DNA from: CAYQTE01 sp964420285
GTDB lineage: Bacteria > Planctomycetota > Phycisphaerae > Tepidisphaerales > Tepidisphaeraceae
Length of the DNA stretch: 64,000 bases
Reading direction: 5' to 3'
NCBI GenBank assembly: GCA_964420285.1
Contig: CAYQTE010000015.1
Location: forward strand, 1-64,000
Position 1 is the first letter of the stretch. The number at the start of each line of letters is the position of its first letter. Below, one piece after another: positions 61,338 through 64,000 of this stretch. The notes beneath the pieces are model-generated. The model did not search any database, was not told the DNA's origin, and saw only the letters and a list, made by a program, of their open reading frames with translations. Position numbers and translations under genes: made by a program.

Positions 61338-63329
61338 ATGAAAATGCACGCACTGGCGGCCTTTTGCGCGGCCGCGCTCGCGGCCGCATCGATCGTCCAT
61401 GCACAGGCCGCGCCGCCCGTTCCGCCTGCCGCGGCACGCCAACAATCCGAGTTTCAGACTTCCACCTACACGCCCACGGCCCAGGAATACACGGCGATGA
61501 AAGCCAGGCTGGCGGAGTTGAATGCGGCGATTGCCGACCTGAAGAAATCCGGCGCCAACGCCGATCTGGTCGTCGATGCCGAGTCGTGCGCCTGGCAGGC
61601 ATACAACATGATCAGCGTGCCCGGCGCGTTTATTGATCAGTCCTACGTGGGGAAATGTACCAAGGTCATCAGCGACGGGCTTCGCCGCGCCCAGCAGATC
61701 AAGGCGGGCACCGCCGCCTGGCCGCAAATCAGGGGAGCACAGGTCAATCTCGCTTACCGCTCAAGAGTCGACGGGACGTGCCAGCCGTATCAACTTTCGG
61801 TTCCGGCGTCGTACGATCCGTCGAAGCCCACTGCTTTGTACGTCTATCTGCATGGGCGCAGCCACATCGTTCCTGATCTGGGCGAGGGCTGGGCCGGCGG
61901 AAACGACAATGCGGGCGGTCGAGGCGGCGGTGGCGGCGGCGCCAACTACATCAAGGTCAATGCTTTTGGCCGGGCCAACAACTCCTTCGTTTGGGCCGGC
62001 GAGACGGACGTGCTTGAGGTGATCGCATCCCTGCAGCACCGCTTCAACATCGACCCCAACCGTATTCTGCTGTCAGGGTTCTCCCTGGGCGGCGCGGGAG
62101 GCTGGCAGACCGGATTGCATTACCCGGACATGTTCTGCGGCCTGGAGGTCGATGCGGGCGTCATCGGAAACCGCGTGAATCTGGACGGCCTCGATGCCGT
62201 GCAACGTGCCACGACCGCCAATTACGGCATCATGATCGACCACGCCATCAATGTGCTCAATGTTCCGCTGGTGGCCTACGCCGGGGCAAACGACGCGCAA
62301 CTCGCCTCGTCGCAGGCCATTCGCAAGCAACTGACCACACTCGGATACACCATTGACCAGACCAGCCAGTACGTGGCCACAGGCAAGGACATCAACGTCC
62401 TGTTTCTGGCCAATCCCGGCCAGGGACATTCCCACGCCACCGGCGCGACGGCGCAGTTGGTCAATGCCTTTAACGCCCAGAATTTCAAGACGGGCCGCAT
62501 TGTTCCGGACAATATCAAGTACGTCACTTACACCACCCGATACAACCACGATTTCTGGATCACGGTTGACGGGATGAGCGAGGAATTTTCGCGGGCTTAC
62601 GTGGATGCGCGGCGGGATGCCGCTAAGGCCAATTACACCATCAAGACACAAAACGTCTCGCGACTGATTCTCGATGACATGAACGCCGCCCGGAGCATCT
62701 CCATCGACGGTGACACAATGGCGGTGACGGCCGCACCGAGCATCCACCTGGTGCGGGATGCCAGCGGCGGCCATTGGAAAGCTGTCTCCGGTTTCGATGC
62801 GGCCGGTCTGCATAAGCAACACGGCCTGCAAGGTCCGCTCAATGATGCCTTCATGGATGCGTTTATCTGCGTGAGCCCGACGGGCACGCCATTCAGTGCC
62901 TCCAATGAGGCACTGGCCAAGAAAGAACTCGCTCGATTCGAAGCCAGTTTCCTGTTCGATTACCTTGGCGACACGCGCACCCGGTCCGACACGGCTGTCA
63001 CCGACGCTGACATCGCCAATAACAATCTGATCCTGTTTGGTGATCCGGGCAGCAACACCCTGATCGCCAGGATCCTCGACAAACTGCCCATCAAGTGGAC
63101 AAAAGACAGCCTGGTGGTCGCCGGCAAAACCTACAACACCGCCGATTCCATGCCGGTCATGATCTATCCCAACCCATTGAACCCCAATCGCTACGTGGTC
63201 ATCAACGCCGGCCTGAGCGCCCCGGGCCGCAGCAGCGCCGCATACGCCGATTGGGCGGTGCTGAAATCCGGCGCGGTCGTCGCCGGCGGTGTGTTCGACG
63301 GAGCGTGGAAGCTGCCGGCGGAGAATTGA
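61338..63329 (+). CDS. Exported alpha/beta-hydrolase (prolyl-oligopeptidase/esterase type)
   Basis: 663 aa from the ATG at 61338 (GGAGTCAG upstream). Signal peptide (MKMHALAAFCAAALAAASIV, cleavage near HAQA), a helical N-terminal part, then a hydrolase core: LYVYLHGRS, the nucleophile Ser in LSGFSLGGAGGW (about 248), VAYAGAND and a His in NPGQGHSHAT. The remainder is a long beta-rich domain with YTTRYNHDFWITVDGM and DNNLILFGDPGSN-like strands. Such proteins are usually carbohydrate esterases or peptidases in Planctomycetota. It lies 46 bp after the second DUF1552 gene and is probably in the same operon. Confidence 0.85.
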   Translation: MKMHALAAFCAAALAAASIVHAQAAPPVPPAAARQQSEFQTSTYTPTAQEYTAMKARLAELNAAIADLKKSGANADLVVDAESCAWQAYNMISVPGAFIDQSYVGKCTKVISDGLRRAQQIKAGTAAWPQIRGAQVNLAYRSRVDGTCQPYQLSVPASYDPSKPTALYVYLHGRSHIVPDLGEGWAGGNDNAGGRGGGGGGANYIKVNAFGRANNSFVWAGETDVLEVIASLQHRFNIDPNRILLSGFSLGGAGGWQTGLHYPDMFCGLEVDAGVIGNRVNLDGLDAVQRATTANYGIMIDHAINVLNVPLVAYAGANDAQLASSQAIRKQLTTLGYTIDQTSQYVATGKDINVLFLANPGQGHSHATGATAQLVNAFNAQNFKTGRIVPDNIKYVTYTTRYNHDFWITVDGMSEEFSRAYVDARRDAAKANYTIKTQNVSRLILDDMNAARSISIDGDTMAVTAAPSIHLVRDASGGHWKAVSGFDAAGLHKQHGLQGPLNDAFMDAFICVSPTGTPFSASNEALAKKELARFEASFLFDYLGDTRTRSDTAVTDADIANNNLILFGDPGSNTLIARILDKLPIKWTKDSLVVAGKTYNTADSMPVMIYPNPLNPNRYVVINAGLSAPGRSSAAYADWAVLKSGAVVAGGVFDGAWKLPAEN

Positions 63330-63474
63330 ACGCTTCGATGCAACGCTGGATCTGAGCCGGCGGACGTTGAAATATTTCGCACGGGACTCTTACTGCCCTC
63401 TTGAATCGGTTTTGCGATAGACAAGGCGTTTCGCACAAGTGCTCTGCTGAATGCAGTGGGAGCTATGCGGGGAT

Positions 63475-63828
63475 TCACCCCGCTCTGGCCAGGACGTGGA
63501 CCTCCGCGCGGGCGCGGCGCTTGGGATGGACTGTCACCTCGACGTCCTGGCCGAGTTGGGTCAGAAAGCGAAACAGCCGGTCAATGGAAAACTCCTTGAG
63601 CCTGCCGCGCATCAGATTGGAGACCCGGGCGCGGTCGGTGGCCAGCCGTTTGGCGGCCTGGGTTTGGCTTAACCCCATCTGCACGATCAGGGCATGAATC
63701 TGGAACGCCAACTCGACCTTGGCAAACGCCTCATCGGCGTCCGGGCGGCCAAGTGTTTTGAAAACATTAACGCCGCCGGCGAAAACACGGACGTCTTTTT
63801 TCGACGGGTGACTTATTTTATGGGCCAT
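63475..63828 (-). CDS. XRE-family antitoxin (HigA-2 type)
   Basis: 117 aa from the ATG at 63828. The HTH domain lies in the C-terminal half (FQIHALIVQMGLSQTQAAKR, TDRARVSNLMRGRLKEFSID), preceded by an N-terminal segment typical of antitoxins that pair with Gp49-like toxins, and followed by FLTQLGQDVEVTVHPKRRA. Its ATG overlaps the end of the toxin gene by 11 bp, giving toxin-first order. Confidence 0.85.
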   Translation of the reverse strand: MAHKISHPSKKDVRVFAGGVNVFKTLGRPDADEAFAKVELAFQIHALIVQMGLSQTQAAKRLATDRARVSNLMRGRLKEFSIDRLFRFLTQLGQDVEVTVHPKRRARAEVHVLARAG

Positions 63829-64000
63829 GTGTTTCACGTTTGTGCTCGCAATAATGGGCTGCGGCGACCGCCAGTCTGCGATGGATGAGGTTCACATCGG
63901 TCTTGGGTGTTTGGCTTCCCTTTTTTGATTTCTTCTGGAACACATGCAACACATAAACGACCTCGGCGAACTTCACCGTGTAGACCGCCCGGTACGTTCC
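63818..64000 (-). CDS. Gp49/HigB-type toxin, partial (C-terminal 60 residues)
   Basis: The frame is open from the right edge to the TAA at 63818. The visible part, GTYRAVYTVKFAEVVYVLHV, then FQKKSKKGSQTPKTDVNLI and HRRLAVAAAHY, is characteristic of phage-derived Gp49-like/HigB toxins, which are ribosome-dependent mRNA interferases. The N-terminus is outside the window. It overlaps the antitoxin start, so this is the second higBA-like module here. Confidence 0.8.
   Translation of the reverse strand, partial: GTYRAVYTVKFAEVVYVLHVFQKKSKKGSQTPKTDVNLIHRRLAVAAAHYCEHKRETHGP

Noticed and set aside
1..64000. tRNA, rRNA and riboswitch candidates
   Set aside because: None recognised by eye on either strand; a tRNAscan or Rfam search would be decisive and was not possible.

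Overview
The window is high-GC bacterial DNA whose gene content points to the phylum Planctomycetota, most likely class Phycisphaerae. The evidence is two tandem pairs of the planctomycete-type cytochrome/DUF1587-DUF1592-DUF1588-DUF1585 protein with a Tat-exported DUF1552 protein, a PEP-CTERM surface protein, an orphan dockerin-like polypeptide, and many exported proteins with Ala/Thr/Gln/Pro-rich linkers. The lineage call is inference from families; there is no rRNA or tRNA in the window.

Layout. 1-967: an IS3-family (IS407-like) element cut by the left edge. 1087-1461: a PilZ protein. 1688-3677: a HigBA toxin-antitoxin pair and an AT-richer nuclease-like gene, bracketed by a direct repeat of the 3' end of the next gene. 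3624-7487: a heterodimeric ABC exporter with one degenerate ATP site. 7872-9629: unknown genes including a two-gene HEPN module. 9869-20658: an exported protein followed by five consecutive paralogues that join TPRs to a glycosyltransferase-9-like domain. 21011-22881: the dockerin-like, PEP-CTERM and HbpS/GlcG-like proteins.

23776-37296 is a sugar-uptake region. One six-gene operon carries two ABC importers; the second is rhamnose-type and has its ATPase and one permease fused in a single polypeptide. On the opposite strand lie a RhaT-type rhamnose/H+ symporter and L-rhamnose isomerase, plus three paralogous membrane-anchored unknown genes. Rhamnulokinase and rhamnulose-phosphate aldolase are not seen here.

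37638-43041 holds small accessory genes (two XRE fragments, VapBC), a methyltransferase, PurD and a DUF486 protein. 43216-52966 holds a Sel1-repeat protein, a DUF2231 membrane protein, a GH10 xylanase, an S9-family peptidase, DUF309, GNAT and a TIM-barrel isomerase-like protein. 53099-63329 is an operon-like run of two cytochrome/DUF1552 pairs and an alpha/beta-hydrolase. A second HigBA-type module is cut by the right edge.

Three 212-bp copies of a palindromic element (23377, 42214, 45519), an unrelated hairpin repeat (42520) and a perfect 18-bp-stem hairpin (23031) sit between genes. Features most worth follow-up are the five-gene TPR-glycosyltransferase array, the HEPN module, the repeat-bracketed nuclease/TA island and the 212-bp element.
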